A DNA stretch of 19,840 nt from JAEXOD01 sp937930275. Lineage in GTDB: Bacteria; Bacteroidota; Ignavibacteria; Ignavibacteriales; Melioribacteraceae. Below are positions 1 to 9,084 of this stretch, piece after piece (position 1 is the first letter of the stretch; every line of letters begins with the position of its first letter). The notes beneath the pieces are model-generated. The model saw only the letters and a program-made list of their open reading frames with translations, did no database searches and was not told the origin of the DNA. The stretch covers positions 1 through 19,840 of the forward strand of contig DAIMZL010000063.1 in assembly GCA_036733965.1 (NCBI GenBank), in the 5' to 3' direction. The translations under genes were made by a program, and so were the position numbers.

Positions 1-626
1 AAGAACATTCCGAGAACAAATAAAACATTTGCAGATAAATTGGAAAAATTTGATAAAATTACTTCAATGTTTGTAGTAGTTGCTGCACCATATATTAAGG
101 CAATCCCGTAAACTATAAATCCGGTAGCAAAAGATCCTAAAAGAAAATATTTCATTGATGATTCGTTTGCCGTTATTCTTTTCCTATTCATACCGACTAA
201 AACATAAAAGCTTATAGACATAAGTTCAAGCCCCATAAAAACCATAAATAGGTCTTTACTACCAGCCATAACCATCATTCCAAGAACAGATAATTGCACA
301 AGTAAATGAAATTCGCCAAAATAAGTGCCATACTTTTCTAAATAATTAATTGATGATAAAGTTACAACAGCTGCACCTAAATTAAAAAGAATATTAAGAA
401 ATGCTGCTTTCCCGCCTGTTTCAAGCATCCCCCCGAAAACAACAAAATGATTGTGAATATTTAAAACCGAATTGATGGCAACTAACAAGTATATAGCCAA
501 AGAAACATATGGCATCAAATATTTACTTTTGGAGTAGAACATTTCAATTGATATCGAAACAATAATTCCGATAGCTAAAATAATAAAAGGCATTAAACTG
601 TAATATTCTAAATTATGTATTGGCAT
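1..626 (-). CDS. nuoN: NADH-quinone oxidoreductase subunit N (partial, C-terminus outside window)
   Basis: This is the N-terminal 208 residues of the complex I antiporter-like subunit N; the rest lies beyond position 1. I translated it from ATG at 626-624 (begins MPIHNLEYYSLMPF). NuoN is an integral membrane proton-channel subunit of the complex I arm. The segment contains several hydrophobic helices and the motif MGLELMSISFYVLVG, in which Glu134 matches the conserved transmembrane glutamate of the family. The following NRKRITANESSMKYFLLGSF stretch is also typical of NuoN. It is the last visible gene of the asnS-nuo run, 27 bp after an antiporter-like gene rather than directly after nuoM. No clear Shine-Dalgarno is visible. 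The family is usually about 450-490 residues, so under half is seen. Confidence 0.93.
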   Translation of the reverse strand, partial: MPIHNLEYYSLMPFIILAIGIIVSISIEMFYSKSKYLMPYVSLAIYLLVAINSVLNIHNHFVVFGGMLETGGKAAFLNILFNLGAAVVTLSSINYLEKYGTYFGEFHLLVQLSVLGMMVMAGSKDLFMVFMGLELMSISFYVLVGMNRKRITANESSMKYFLLGSFATGFIVYGIALIYGAATTTNIEVILSNFSNLSANVLFVLGMF

Positions 627-653
627 AATAACTCTTAATAATTTTTATCCGAA

Positions 654-2030
654 TTAAAAATAAAAAACAAAATAGATAATTGTAAAAACAGGAATTAATA
701 TCGGTAAAGAAAACTTATAAACATATTCAAAAAATGAAGGCATTTTAATTCCATATTTTTCACTTATTGCTTTAACCATAAAATTTGGTCCGTTTCCGAT
801 ATAGGTCATTGCCCCAAAAAATACTGCGGCAACAGAAATAGCATGAAGATAAATTGAATGTTCTGTAGCTAATTTCATTACATCCGATTTATTAGATAAA
901 TCTAACCCAAATTTTGCCATCTGTGCAGCAAAAAAATTAAGAAAAGTAGGAGCGTTATCTAAAAATCCGGAAAGAGTTCCTGTAGCCCAATAAAAAATAC
1001 TAACATTAAGCTCTTGGCTATAAACTTTTGCTTCATATGATATTAATTGTAAAGCCGGAATCATAGTTGCAAAAATTCCGACGAATAAAAAAGCAACTTC
1101 TTTTATAGGTTCATAATTAAAATCATTTTCCTTTAGAATGCTTTTATCAGCTGTTTTGATTGATAAAAAGACGACCGAGAACATTATTATCTCTCTTATT
1201 CCGAAAGGAACATAATTGTATAAATTTGGAACCCAAGAAATGATATTTGGATCAAGAAAAACCGAAATTAATATTACAATTAAGTATATTAAATTTTTTA
1301 GCCCCTTAAACTCAAATTTCCCTGAATAAACAACATCAGCAGGTTCTTTACTTGTTTTATTTTTAGAATCAATAATGAAAAATATTGCAAGTATTAATAC
1401 AATTCCTAAAAACCAAGCAGAAAACAAATTGTTAAAAAACCAAAAAAACTCAATCCCTCTTAAAAATCCTAAAAACAAAGGGGGATCCCCTATTGGTGTT
1501 AATGCTCCTCCAATATTGCTAACAATAAAAATAAAAAATATGATATGATACGTTTTTATTCTATCTTTATTCATCCTAATATATGGTCTAATAAGCAACA
1601 TTGATGCCCCTGTAGTACCAATCATATTTGCTATAACTGCTCCGAAAAGCAGTAACAAAGTATTAAAAAGAGGCGTAGCTTTTTTATCAATTTTAATTAA
1701 TATGCCTCCCGCTGCCATATATAAAGAAGATAATAAAGCAATAAAAGAAATATATTCTATTAAAGTGTGATTTAACGAATAGAAATCTTTTAGTGCAAAA
1801 ATATAATAAAGTACGGTAATTAATCCGAGTCCTATTGATATCTTAGGATAATTATGTTCCCAAAAATGATGGTAAAAAATAGGACCCGTTGCAATCATCA
1901 AAAGAAGAATGACAAATGGTATCACTATTAAAATATCCGGGACTTTATCACTTACATCGGCACCTGTACCTGCAAAAATGATATTGTTAAAGATAAAAAA
2001 TAGTAATAACATTAAAATATTCTTCTTCAT
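654..2030 (-). CDS. NhaD/CitMHS-type sodium:proton antiporter-like permease (copy A)
   Basis: A 458-residue polytopic membrane protein of the ion transporter superfamily, resembling proteins annotated as sodium:proton antiporter or putative citrate transporter (CitMHS_2 type). It has roughly a dozen hydrophobic segments. Paired signature motifs sit in the two halves: GGALTPIGDPPLFLGF near residues 174-189, and FLDNAPT near 356-362 with TYIGNGPNF near 409-417. Acidic Asp182 and Asp358 are candidate ion-binding residues. The N-terminus looks like a signal peptide or signal anchor (MKKNILMLLLFFIFNNIIFA), followed by a short polar stretch. It is a close tandem paralogue of the next gene upstream (copy B), 10 bp away, and an AAGGA Shine-Dalgarno overlapping the stop of copy B precedes its ATG. 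It sits between nuoM and nuoN, which suggests co-expression with complex I. The transported ion is not decided by sequence; Na+/H+ exchange is inferred from the family. Confidence 0.8.
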   Translation of the reverse strand: MKKNILMLLLFFIFNNIIFAGTGADVSDKVPDILIVIPFVILLLMIATGPIFYHHFWEHNYPKISIGLGLITVLYYIFALKDFYSLNHTLIEYISFIALLSSLYMAAGGILIKIDKKATPLFNTLLLLFGAVIANMIGTTGASMLLIRPYIRMNKDRIKTYHIIFFIFIVSNIGGALTPIGDPPLFLGFLRGIEFFWFFNNLFSAWFLGIVLILAIFFIIDSKNKTSKEPADVVYSGKFEFKGLKNLIYLIVILISVFLDPNIISWVPNLYNYVPFGIREIIMFSVVFLSIKTADKSILKENDFNYEPIKEVAFLFVGIFATMIPALQLISYEAKVYSQELNVSIFYWATGTLSGFLDNAPTFLNFFAAQMAKFGLDLSNKSDVMKLATEHSIYLHAISVAAVFFGAMTYIGNGPNFMVKAISEKYGIKMPSFFEYVYKFSLPILIPVFTIIYFVFYF

Positions 2031-2040
2031 AAATTATTCC

Positions 2041-3450
2041 TTATAATTTTCCGTGGTAAAATATAAAATAAATAATAGTAAATATCGGTAAAAGTACGGG
2101 TATTGAATATTTTACTATATACTCAAAAAATGTAGGCATTTTAATACCAGCTTTTTCGCTTATTGATTTAACCATAAAGTTTGGTCCGTTACCGATGTAT
2201 GTCATTGAACCAAAAAATACGGCAGCTATTGAAATTGCCTGTAAATAAACCGGATATAGATAAGAAAATTCATGTACTTGTGTTTTATTATTAACATCCA
2301 TACCATATTTACCTAATTCGGCACTTAAAAAGTTCAAATAAGTAGGAGCATTATCTAAAAATGAGCTTAAAGTACCTGTTGCCCAATAAAAAATGCCGGG
2401 TGTTAAGTCTTTACTTAATACTTGAGCTTCGTGGGCAATTAATTGTAATGCCGGAATCATAGTTGCAAAAATGCCTATAAATAGATATGCAACTTCCAAA
2501 ATCGGTTCAAATGTAAAATGATTTGTGTGTAAAATTGTTTTATCTGCAGTTTTATGCGATAAATAAACTATCGAAAACATTATAATTTCTCTAATACCAA
2601 AAGGAAGCGGAGATAAACTTGGTACCCAAGGCAAAACTGCCGGATCAATAAAAACCGATATTAACACAATAGCTAAGTAACCTAAATTTTTAAGTCCTTT
2701 AATTTCAATTTTACCGGTGTATTTTACTTCCATATTATGGACTTTATTCCTTGAATCGACAACATAAAAAACTGCTAATATCATTAATATTGTAGGTAAC
2801 CAAATATACCAACCGTGTTGTACAAACCAAAAGAAATTAATTCCCCGTAAAAATCCCAAGAACAACGGAGGATCTCCTATAGGTGTTAAAGCCCCGCCTA
2901 CATTACTTATAATAAAAATAAAAAATATTATATGATAAGGCTTAATTCTTTCCCTGTTAATTCGTATAAAAGGTCTAATTAACAGCATTGAGGCACCGGT
3001 TGTTCCAATAATATTGGCAATAACGGCCCCAAAAAGTAAAACCAGCACATTTAACAAAGGCGTTGATTCTCTATCAATTTTAATGAGAATTCCGCCCGAT
3101 GCTACAAATAAAGAAGATAATAATGCAATGAATGCAATATACTCTGAAAGAGTATGAAGTAAACTATAATAATCATTCAAAAACAATGCGTAATACAATA
3201 CAGTAACAAGTCCCAATGCAATTGAAACTTTAGGATAATGTTTTTCCCAAAAGTGTGCGTAAAATAAAGGACCGGTTGCAATCATTAATAGTAAAATAAC
3301 AAAAGGTAAAACCATAAATGCAGAAGGTAGAACAGTCGAATGTCCATGATTTACCGCATGAGCCACGGTATCAATAACAGCATTTTCGGAACCAAATACT
3401 ACACTAAAGTTACTAAATGCAATCAACATTAAGAATAATACTCTAAACAT
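2041..3450 (-). CDS. NhaD/CitMHS-type sodium:proton antiporter-like permease (copy B)
   Basis: A 469-residue paralogue of copy A. In the first conserved block, residues 52-111 here against 41-100 of copy A, 45 of 60 positions are identical by eye. The same signatures are present: GGALTPIGDPPLFLGF near 185-200, FLDNAPT near 364-370 and TYIGNGPNF near 417-425. The N-terminal signal-like segment is followed by a polar, histidine-containing stretch (HAVNHGHS, residues 31-38) that copy A lacks; if exported it would face the periplasm. The gene begins 11 bp after the nuoM stop, so translation is probably linked to the nuo operon. The likely role is Na+/H+ (or other cation/H+) exchange at the inner membrane, using or balancing the proton gradient made by complex I. 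Function is inferred from family and context. Differences between copies are concentrated at the N-terminus and in loops. Confidence 0.8.
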   Translation of the reverse strand: MFRVLFLMLIAFSNFSVVFGSENAVIDTVAHAVNHGHSTVLPSAFMVLPFVILLLMIATGPLFYAHFWEKHYPKVSIALGLVTVLYYALFLNDYYSLLHTLSEYIAFIALLSSLFVASGGILIKIDRESTPLLNVLVLLFGAVIANIIGTTGASMLLIRPFIRINRERIKPYHIIFFIFIISNVGGALTPIGDPPLFLGFLRGINFFWFVQHGWYIWLPTILMILAVFYVVDSRNKVHNMEVKYTGKIEIKGLKNLGYLAIVLISVFIDPAVLPWVPSLSPLPFGIREIIMFSIVYLSHKTADKTILHTNHFTFEPILEVAYLFIGIFATMIPALQLIAHEAQVLSKDLTPGIFYWATGTLSSFLDNAPTYLNFLSAELGKYGMDVNNKTQVHEFSYLYPVYLQAISIAAVFFGSMTYIGNGPNFMVKSISEKAGIKMPTFFEYIVKYSIPVLLPIFTIIYFIFYHGKL

Positions 3451-3461
3451 CTTTTTTCTCG

Positions 3462-4982
3462 TTAAAATAATTTAAATGTATATGAACTAACTGATTTTAA
3501 TAAAAAATCTGTAGAAGAATCGGTAATATTCAAGAATGTATTTGGATATATGCCAAACCAAACTATAAATATTCCTATTATACTCAAAATAAATATCTCC
3601 TTTGCAGTAAGATCGCTTAATGTATTTAATTTATCATTTTTAACTTCACCAAAAACTACTCTTTGGTACATCCATAATAGATAAACGGCAGCGAATATTA
3701 CACCCGAAGCAGCAAAAACAGTAAATAAATGATTATTTAATACTAATGACTTATAAGAACCTAAAAGTATTAAAAATTCGCCTATAAATCCGTTTAATCC
3801 CGGTAACCCGATTGAAGAAAGCGAAACAAAAAGTAAAAATGCAGAATAAACAGGAACTAATTTAGCAATTCCTCCGTAATAAGAAATTTCTCTATTATGA
3901 GTACGGTCGTAAATCATTCCCACCATTAAGAACAGTGCACCTGTTGAAAGTCCGTGATTTACCATTTGAATAATAGCCCCCTGAACTGATTCATGAGTCA
4001 TACCAAATATACCAAGTACAACAAATCCCAAGTGTGATACAGACGAATATGCAACTAATTTTTTCATATCTGTTTGCACCATAGCCACTAAAGCACCATA
4101 AATAATACCTATAACAGCCAGAACTGAAATAAAACCTGCAAAATGGACGGATGACTGCGGGAATAATGGTAGGTTAAAACGCAATAAACCGTATGTCCCC
4201 ATCTTCAATAAAACTCCGGCAAGAATCACTGAACCGGCTGTCGGAGCTTGTACGTGAGCATCCGGTAACCATGTATGTACCGGAAATAACGGAACTTTAA
4301 TAGCAAAACTTATAAAAAAGGCTAAAAACAAATATTTTTGTAATTCAAGCGGTATTTTTGGCGCAACATTATATAATACTTCAATATCGGTAGTAAAATA
4401 ACCGATAAGATTACTTGCATACACACCAAGCCAAATTATTGCAACAAGCATTAAAAGGCTACCTGCCATAGTATAAATAAAAAACTTTATAGATGCATAG
4501 ATTCTTTCTTTTCCGCCCCATATACCGATTATAAAATACATCGGAATTAACATTACTTCCCAGAAAATATAAAATAAAAATAAATCAAGAGAAATGAATA
4601 CTCCTAACATACCTACTTCAAGAAAAAGCATAAAAAATGTAAATAGCTTAACTCTATTTTTAATGCTTTCCCAAGATGAATATAAAGTTAATGGGGTCAA
4701 AAATGTAGTTAACAGAACTAAAATCATTGATAAGCCGTCAATTCCGACTTTATAACTTAAATTTAGACTTTTAACCCAAGAAACTTGATGAACTAATTGA
4801 AAACCGGGTTTAATACTGTCGAAATTTGCATATGCAATAAGTGAAACTACGAATGCAAATATAGAGACTAATAATCCTATTGCCTTAATAGCCTTCTGTT
4901 GCGAATCCTTAAAGAATAGTATTATTATACTTCCAATTATCGGAATTAATAGCAGATATGTAAGTAAAAAGTTTTTTTCCAT
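3462..4982 (-). CDS. nuoM: NADH-quinone oxidoreductase subunit M
   Basis: A full-length (506 residues) antiporter-like proton-pumping subunit of complex I, in the inner membrane. The proton-transfer residues expected from E. coli NuoM are in place: Glu142 in FWEVMLIPMYF, Lys229 in SFAIKVPLFPVHTWLPDAH, and Lys260 in the ILAGVLLKMGTYGLLRF helix. The VAYSSVSHLGFVVLGIF and GLPGLNGFIGEFLIL segments are also typical of the family. The gene starts 3 bp after the nuoL stop and is followed, unusually, by two ion-antiporter genes before nuoN. There is no obvious Shine-Dalgarno, as for most genes here. Confidence 0.97.
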   Translation of the reverse strand: MEKNFLLTYLLLIPIIGSIIILFFKDSQQKAIKAIGLLVSIFAFVVSLIAYANFDSIKPGFQLVHQVSWVKSLNLSYKVGIDGLSMILVLLTTFLTPLTLYSSWESIKNRVKLFTFFMLFLEVGMLGVFISLDLFLFYIFWEVMLIPMYFIIGIWGGKERIYASIKFFIYTMAGSLLMLVAIIWLGVYASNLIGYFTTDIEVLYNVAPKIPLELQKYLFLAFFISFAIKVPLFPVHTWLPDAHVQAPTAGSVILAGVLLKMGTYGLLRFNLPLFPQSSVHFAGFISVLAVIGIIYGALVAMVQTDMKKLVAYSSVSHLGFVVLGIFGMTHESVQGAIIQMVNHGLSTGALFLMVGMIYDRTHNREISYYGGIAKLVPVYSAFLLFVSLSSIGLPGLNGFIGEFLILLGSYKSLVLNNHLFTVFAASGVIFAAVYLLWMYQRVVFGEVKNDKLNTLSDLTAKEIFILSIIGIFIVWFGIYPNTFLNITDSSTDFLLKSVSSYTFKLF

Positions 4983-4985
4983 AGT

Positions 4986-6926
4986 CTATAATTTAATAAT
5001 TATCCAAAATAGAACTGCCGAAATACCAAGCAGCATTAGAATTGCATAAAATTGAGTTAATCCGTTTTGTAACCTTTTAGTTAAATCGGAGGTAGAACTA
5101 ACTAATGAAGCAGCTCCGTTAATAAATCCGTCAATAATTTTATTATCGGTAAATTTCCAAAGAACTTTTTCCGAAACTAATTGAATCGGTCTAATAATAA
5201 TTGTTTCATAAAATTCATCGACACGGTATTTGTCAAGAAGCAGTCTATAAATAGCACCAAAAGCAACAGAAGTTTTTTCTGCTATGCTCCTCTTTTTGGT
5301 GTAAATGTAATATGCAAAGTACATTGAAGATAAAGCTAAGACAACAGATATCACCATTAACAATATCTCTTCTAAATGCGAATGGGATCCGTATAATGCA
5401 AGTCTTCTTTCAGATTGCTCAAAAATAGGATGTAACCAGCTTTCAAATTTATTTCCGCCTTCACCAGAAAACACGGCAGGAATTCCTATATATCCGCCGA
5501 TAACTGATAAACCTGCAAGAATAATTAAGGGAATCGTCATAACGGATGGAGACTCGTGCGGGTGTGTATGATTTTTATCAAACCTTTCTTTGCCAAAAAA
5601 AGTAAGCGAAACTAATCTAAACATATAAAAAGCCGTCATAACTGCCGTAAGTACTCCTATTATCCAAAATATTAGACCGCCTTTGCTATATGCATTCCAT
5701 AATATTTCATCTTTGCTAAAAAATCCCGAAAGTCCGGGAAATCCGGCAATAGCAAATGTAGCAATCAAAAATGTAATAAAAGTTTTTGGCATGTACTTCT
5801 TTAATCCACCGTAGTGCTGTATGTCTTGTTTTTCATGCATTGCATGTATAACTGAACCCGCACCTAAAAACAGCAATGCCTTAAAAAAAGCATGAGTCAT
5901 TACATGAAAAATTCCGGCGGAAAAAGCACCGACACCTAAACCTAAAAACATATAACCCAACTGACTTACCGTACTATAAGCTAAAACCTTTTTAATATCA
6001 TTTTGTACTAAACCAACAGTAGCTGCAAAAAAGGCGGTTAATAACCCCACAACAGCAATTAAAAGTAATACAGAAGGCGCAGATGCAAATATTATAGAAC
6101 TTCTGGCAACCATATAAACACCGGCTGTTACCATTGTAGCGGCATGGATTAATGCGGAAACCGGAGTTGGACCAGCCATAGCATCAGGGAGCCAAACAAA
6201 TAATGGTATTTGAGCTGATTTACCGGTAGCTCCAATAAATAAGAACAATGCGATTAATGTAAATACCGAATCCCCGACCGGATAATTTGCAACTTTTGAA
6301 AATACTTCATTAAAATTTAAAGAATCAAAAGTTTGGTAAATCAAGAACATTCCCAAAAGAAATCCAAAATCACCTATTCTGTTAACTATAAATGCTTTTT
6401 TAGCTGCTTGAGGTACTGTTCCTTTTTCAAATTTCCTATCATACCAAAACCCTATTAGTAAGTAAGAGCAAAGTCCTACCCCTTCCCAACCTAAAAATAG
6501 AACTAAAAAATTATCGCCAAGTATTAGGTTCATCATAGCAAAAATAAACAGATTTAAGTAGGCAAAAAACCTCCAAAATCCTTTATCGCCATGCATATAA
6601 CCAATTGAATAAACATGTATTAAGAAACCGACTCCGGTAACAACCAGTGCCATTACAAGTGATAGTTGATCAACAAGATATGCAAATTTGATGTTTAAGC
6701 CGCCGACATTTAGCCATGAAAAAAGGGTTACTATATTCGAACGACTTTCAACCGGTAGTGATAAAGTTTCAATAAACGCACCTAAGGATATTATAAAGCC
6801 TATTCCGACAGTGCTGCTCCCGATAATACCGATTATTTTTTCATTTTTAATTTTATGTCCAAATAATCCGTTAAATAAAAAGCCTAATAAAGGAAGTAAA
6901 ACGGTTAAATAAATTAAGTTTATCAT
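4986..6926 (-). CDS. nuoL: NADH-quinone oxidoreductase subunit L
   Basis: A 646-residue distal antiporter-like subunit of complex I. Conserved features are Glu148 in FLGWEGVGLCSYLLIGFW, Lys236 in TGKSAQIPLFVWLPDAM, and the HAATMVTAGVYMVAR helix. The C-terminal region, after about residue 510, has the hydrophobic and amphipathic composition expected for the long lateral helix plus its anchoring transmembrane segment. Length is normal for the family. It is separated from nuoK by 6 bp and from nuoM by 3 bp, so these genes are almost certainly co-transcribed. The start ATG at 6926 gives the usual short N-terminus (MINLIYLTVLLPLLGF). Confidence 0.97.
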   Translation of the reverse strand: MINLIYLTVLLPLLGFLFNGLFGHKIKNEKIIGIIGSSTVGIGFIISLGAFIETLSLPVESRSNIVTLFSWLNVGGLNIKFAYLVDQLSLVMALVVTGVGFLIHVYSIGYMHGDKGFWRFFAYLNLFIFAMMNLILGDNFLVLFLGWEGVGLCSYLLIGFWYDRKFEKGTVPQAAKKAFIVNRIGDFGFLLGMFLIYQTFDSLNFNEVFSKVANYPVGDSVFTLIALFLFIGATGKSAQIPLFVWLPDAMAGPTPVSALIHAATMVTAGVYMVARSSIIFASAPSVLLLIAVVGLLTAFFAATVGLVQNDIKKVLAYSTVSQLGYMFLGLGVGAFSAGIFHVMTHAFFKALLFLGAGSVIHAMHEKQDIQHYGGLKKYMPKTFITFLIATFAIAGFPGLSGFFSKDEILWNAYSKGGLIFWIIGVLTAVMTAFYMFRLVSLTFFGKERFDKNHTHPHESPSVMTIPLIILAGLSVIGGYIGIPAVFSGEGGNKFESWLHPIFEQSERRLALYGSHSHLEEILLMVISVVLALSSMYFAYYIYTKKRSIAEKTSVAFGAIYRLLLDKYRVDEFYETIIIRPIQLVSEKVLWKFTDNKIIDGFINGAASLVSSTSDLTKRLQNGLTQFYAILMLLGISAVLFWIIIKL

Positions 6927-6932
6927 TAAATT

Positions 6933-7238
6933 TTACCACTTAAATAAGTTAATTTCATCAATATTTACGGTCAATTTATTTCTAAATACCATTATAATAA
7001 TAGCAAGTCCGATTGCAGCTTCTGCTGCTGCAACAGACATTACAAAAAACACAAACACTTGTCCTATTGCATTACCTAAGTATGAAGAAAAAGTGATTAA
7101 TGTTAAATTTGCGGAGTTTAGCATTAGTTCAATGCACATAAAAACGACAATCGCATTTCTTCTAATTATTACTCCTATAGTACCGGTAATAAACATAAAG
7201 GCACTTAAAATTAAGAAATATTCAACAGGTATATTCAT
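6933..7238 (-). CDS. nuoK: NADH-quinone oxidoreductase subunit K
   Basis: A 101-residue, three-helix membrane subunit of complex I, of standard length. The two buried glutamates that carry protons in this family are visible: Glu37 in FMCIELMLNSANL and Glu73 in SVAAAEAAIGLAIIIMVFR. It begins 2 bp after the nuoJ stop and ends 6 bp before nuoL. NuoK bridges the quinone-side membrane subunits and the antiporter-like subunits. Confidence 0.97.
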   Translation of the reverse strand: MNIPVEYFLILSAFMFITGTIGVIIRRNAIVVFMCIELMLNSANLTLITFSSYLGNAIGQVFVFFVMSVAAAEAAIGLAIIIMVFRNKLTVNIDEINLFKW

Positions 7239-7240
7239 AA

Positions 7241-7756
7241 CTACTCAAATTTCTTTTTAGCTAACACAATTGCACCAATAGTAGCAGAAAGCAGTAAAAA
7301 TCCTGCTACCATAAAAGGTAATACATATTCTGTGTATAACACATTACCGATCGTACTAATTTTACCGATTTCAATACTCTTTAATTTATCTGGAGATAAA
7401 TTATGTGACGGAGCTTGGTAAAAAATAATATAAGCAATCTGAATAAAAATAAGTACGGCAATAATTGACCCAAACATTTTTATCTTTTGCTTGTTTTGGG
7501 ATGCTGTAGGTTCGTCATGCTGGTTTAGCAACATAATTACAAATAAAAACAATACCATTATAGCACCGGCATACACAATTATTTGAACAACCGCTATAAA
7601 TTGTGCATGCAATAAAAGATATAGACCTGCTAATGCAAAAAAGTTTAAAATTAGAAAAACGGCGCTAATTATAGCATTTTTTCTTGTAACAACCATAACG
7701 GATGAAACAACAGCTATAAATGAAAAAACAACAAATATTATTAATTCAATATTCAT
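7241..7756 (-). CDS. nuoJ: NADH-quinone oxidoreductase subunit J
   Basis: A 171-residue membrane subunit with five predicted helices. The family-typical VQIIVYAGAIMVLFLFVIML segment (around residues 56-75) contains the conserved tyrosine near the pi-bulge helix known from complex I structures. The C-terminus is a hydrophobic helix ending AKKKFE. The start codon lies 2 bp after the stop of asnS, and no other complex I gene precedes it in the window. This makes nuoJ the first complex I gene of a transcription unit led by a tRNA synthetase. NuoH and NuoI, which usually lie just upstream in complete nuo operons, are not here. Confidence 0.94.
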   Translation of the reverse strand: MNIELIIFVVFSFIAVVSSVMVVTRKNAIISAVFLILNFFALAGLYLLLHAQFIAVVQIIVYAGAIMVLFLFVIMLLNQHDEPTASQNKQKIKMFGSIIAVLIFIQIAYIIFYQAPSHNLSPDKLKSIEIGKISTIGNVLYTEYVLPFMVAGFLLLSATIGAIVLAKKKFE

Positions 7757-7758
7757 TT

Positions 7759-9057
7759 TTATGGTGTATTCCTATATATCATTCTTGGATATGGGATAGT
7801 TTCGCGAATATGGTCAAGACCACAAATCCAAGCAACGGTTCTTTCAATCCCTAATCCAAAACCGGAATGAGGAACCGAGCCGAATCTACGTAAATCTAAA
7901 TACCACTCAAAATACTCTTGTGGTAAGTTATGTTCTTTAATTCTACTTAGTAATAATTCCAATTCATCTTCCCTTTGGCTGCCACCAATTATCTCACCGT
8001 AACCTTCAGGAGCAAGAACATCAACTGCCAAAGCAACTTTTTCGTTATTAGGGTCACGTTTCATATAAAACGCCTTTACTTCCGAAGGATATCTATGAAC
8101 CATTACCGGTCTATCAAATTGACTTGAGATAGTGGTTTCATCCGGTGCGCCAAAATCATTTCCCCATTCAAATTCTTGCCCGTTTTTCTTTAATATTTCA
8201 ACTGCTTCATCATACGAAATTCTTGGGAAAGGACGTTTTACTTTCTCTAATTTTTCTATGTCTCTTTCTAAAACTTTTAAATCTTCCATTCTATCGGTTA
8301 AAACGCACTGAACGATATATTCTAAAAATTCTTCGGCTAAATCCATATTATCATTCAAATCATTAAATGCAACTTCAGGTTCAACCATCCAAAATTCGGT
8401 CAGATGTCTTCTTGTTTTAGATTTTTCAGCTCTAAAAGTCGGTCCAAAAGTGTAAACTTTACCCAATGCCATTGCACTGGCTTCGGCGTATAATTGCCCT
8501 GATTGTGTTAAATATGCTTTCCCTAAGTCAAAATAAGGGGTTTCAAAAAGTGTTGAAGTACCTTCACATGCATTTGGTGTAATAATAGGACTATCAACAA
8601 GCGTAAATCCTTTATTATCAAAAAAATCTCTAATAGCTTTAATTATTCTATGTCGAATTCTTAAAATAGAAGCTTGTCTTTTTGAGCGTAACCATAAATG
8701 ACGATGATCCATTAAAAACTCAGGTCCATGTTCTTTTGGTGTTATCGGATATTCACTTGATAGAGATATAAGCTTAAGATCAGTAACATCTACTTCATAA
8801 CCTCCGACAGAACGAGGTTCTGATTTGACTTTTCCAGTTAAAATAATTGAAGATTCTTGAGTTAAAGTTTCTGCTAAATCAAAAATTTCCTCGCTAACAT
8901 TCCCTTTAAAAACAATACACTGAGTTAATCCTGTACCGTCTCTTAAAATTAAAAATTTTACTTTTCCGCTTGAACGTTTGTTATACAACCAACCTTGTAG
9001 TGTAACTTCTTCCCCTACGTACTTGCTTAATTCATTAATATAGTATTTTGAGCTCAT
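7759..9057 (-). CDS. asnS: Asparaginyl-tRNA synthetase
   Basis: A class IIb aminoacyl-tRNA synthetase of 432 residues that charges tRNA-Asn with asparagine. Residues 1 to about 100 form the OB-fold anticodon-binding domain (QGWLYNKRSSGKVKFLILRD). The catalytic core carries motif 2 (FGPTFRAEKSKTRRHLTEF, 204-222) and motif 3 (GFGLGIERTVAWICG, 399-413). The EFWMVEPE and YPRMIYR signatures favour AsnRS over AspRS. The start is ATG at 9057; a TATATTTG promoter motif lies about 28 bp upstream. The gene is followed after 2 bp by nuoJ. A cognate tRNA-Asn(GTT) gene lies about 9 kb to the right, so direct charging of tRNA-Asn is likely, although a transamidation route cannot be excluded from this window. 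Confidence 0.95.
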   Translation of the reverse strand: MSSKYYINELSKYVGEEVTLQGWLYNKRSSGKVKFLILRDGTGLTQCIVFKGNVSEEIFDLAETLTQESSIILTGKVKSEPRSVGGYEVDVTDLKLISLSSEYPITPKEHGPEFLMDHRHLWLRSKRQASILRIRHRIIKAIRDFFDNKGFTLVDSPIITPNACEGTSTLFETPYFDLGKAYLTQSGQLYAEASAMALGKVYTFGPTFRAEKSKTRRHLTEFWMVEPEVAFNDLNDNMDLAEEFLEYIVQCVLTDRMEDLKVLERDIEKLEKVKRPFPRISYDEAVEILKKNGQEFEWGNDFGAPDETTISSQFDRPVMVHRYPSEVKAFYMKRDPNNEKVALAVDVLAPEGYGEIIGGSQREDELELLLSRIKEHNLPQEYFEWYLDLRRFGSVPHSGFGLGIERTVAWICGLDHIRETIPYPRMIYRNTP

Positions 9058-9084
9058 AACATTTCACAAATTTATTTTAAAACA

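Noticed and set aside
6688..6912. Plus-strand open frame opposite nuoL
   Set aside because: It lies wholly antisense to a strongly supported gene, has no family resemblance, and its composition is what the reverse complement of a membrane protein gives. The same applies to short plus-strand frames opposite asnS (8145-8366) and lepB (11225-11422).
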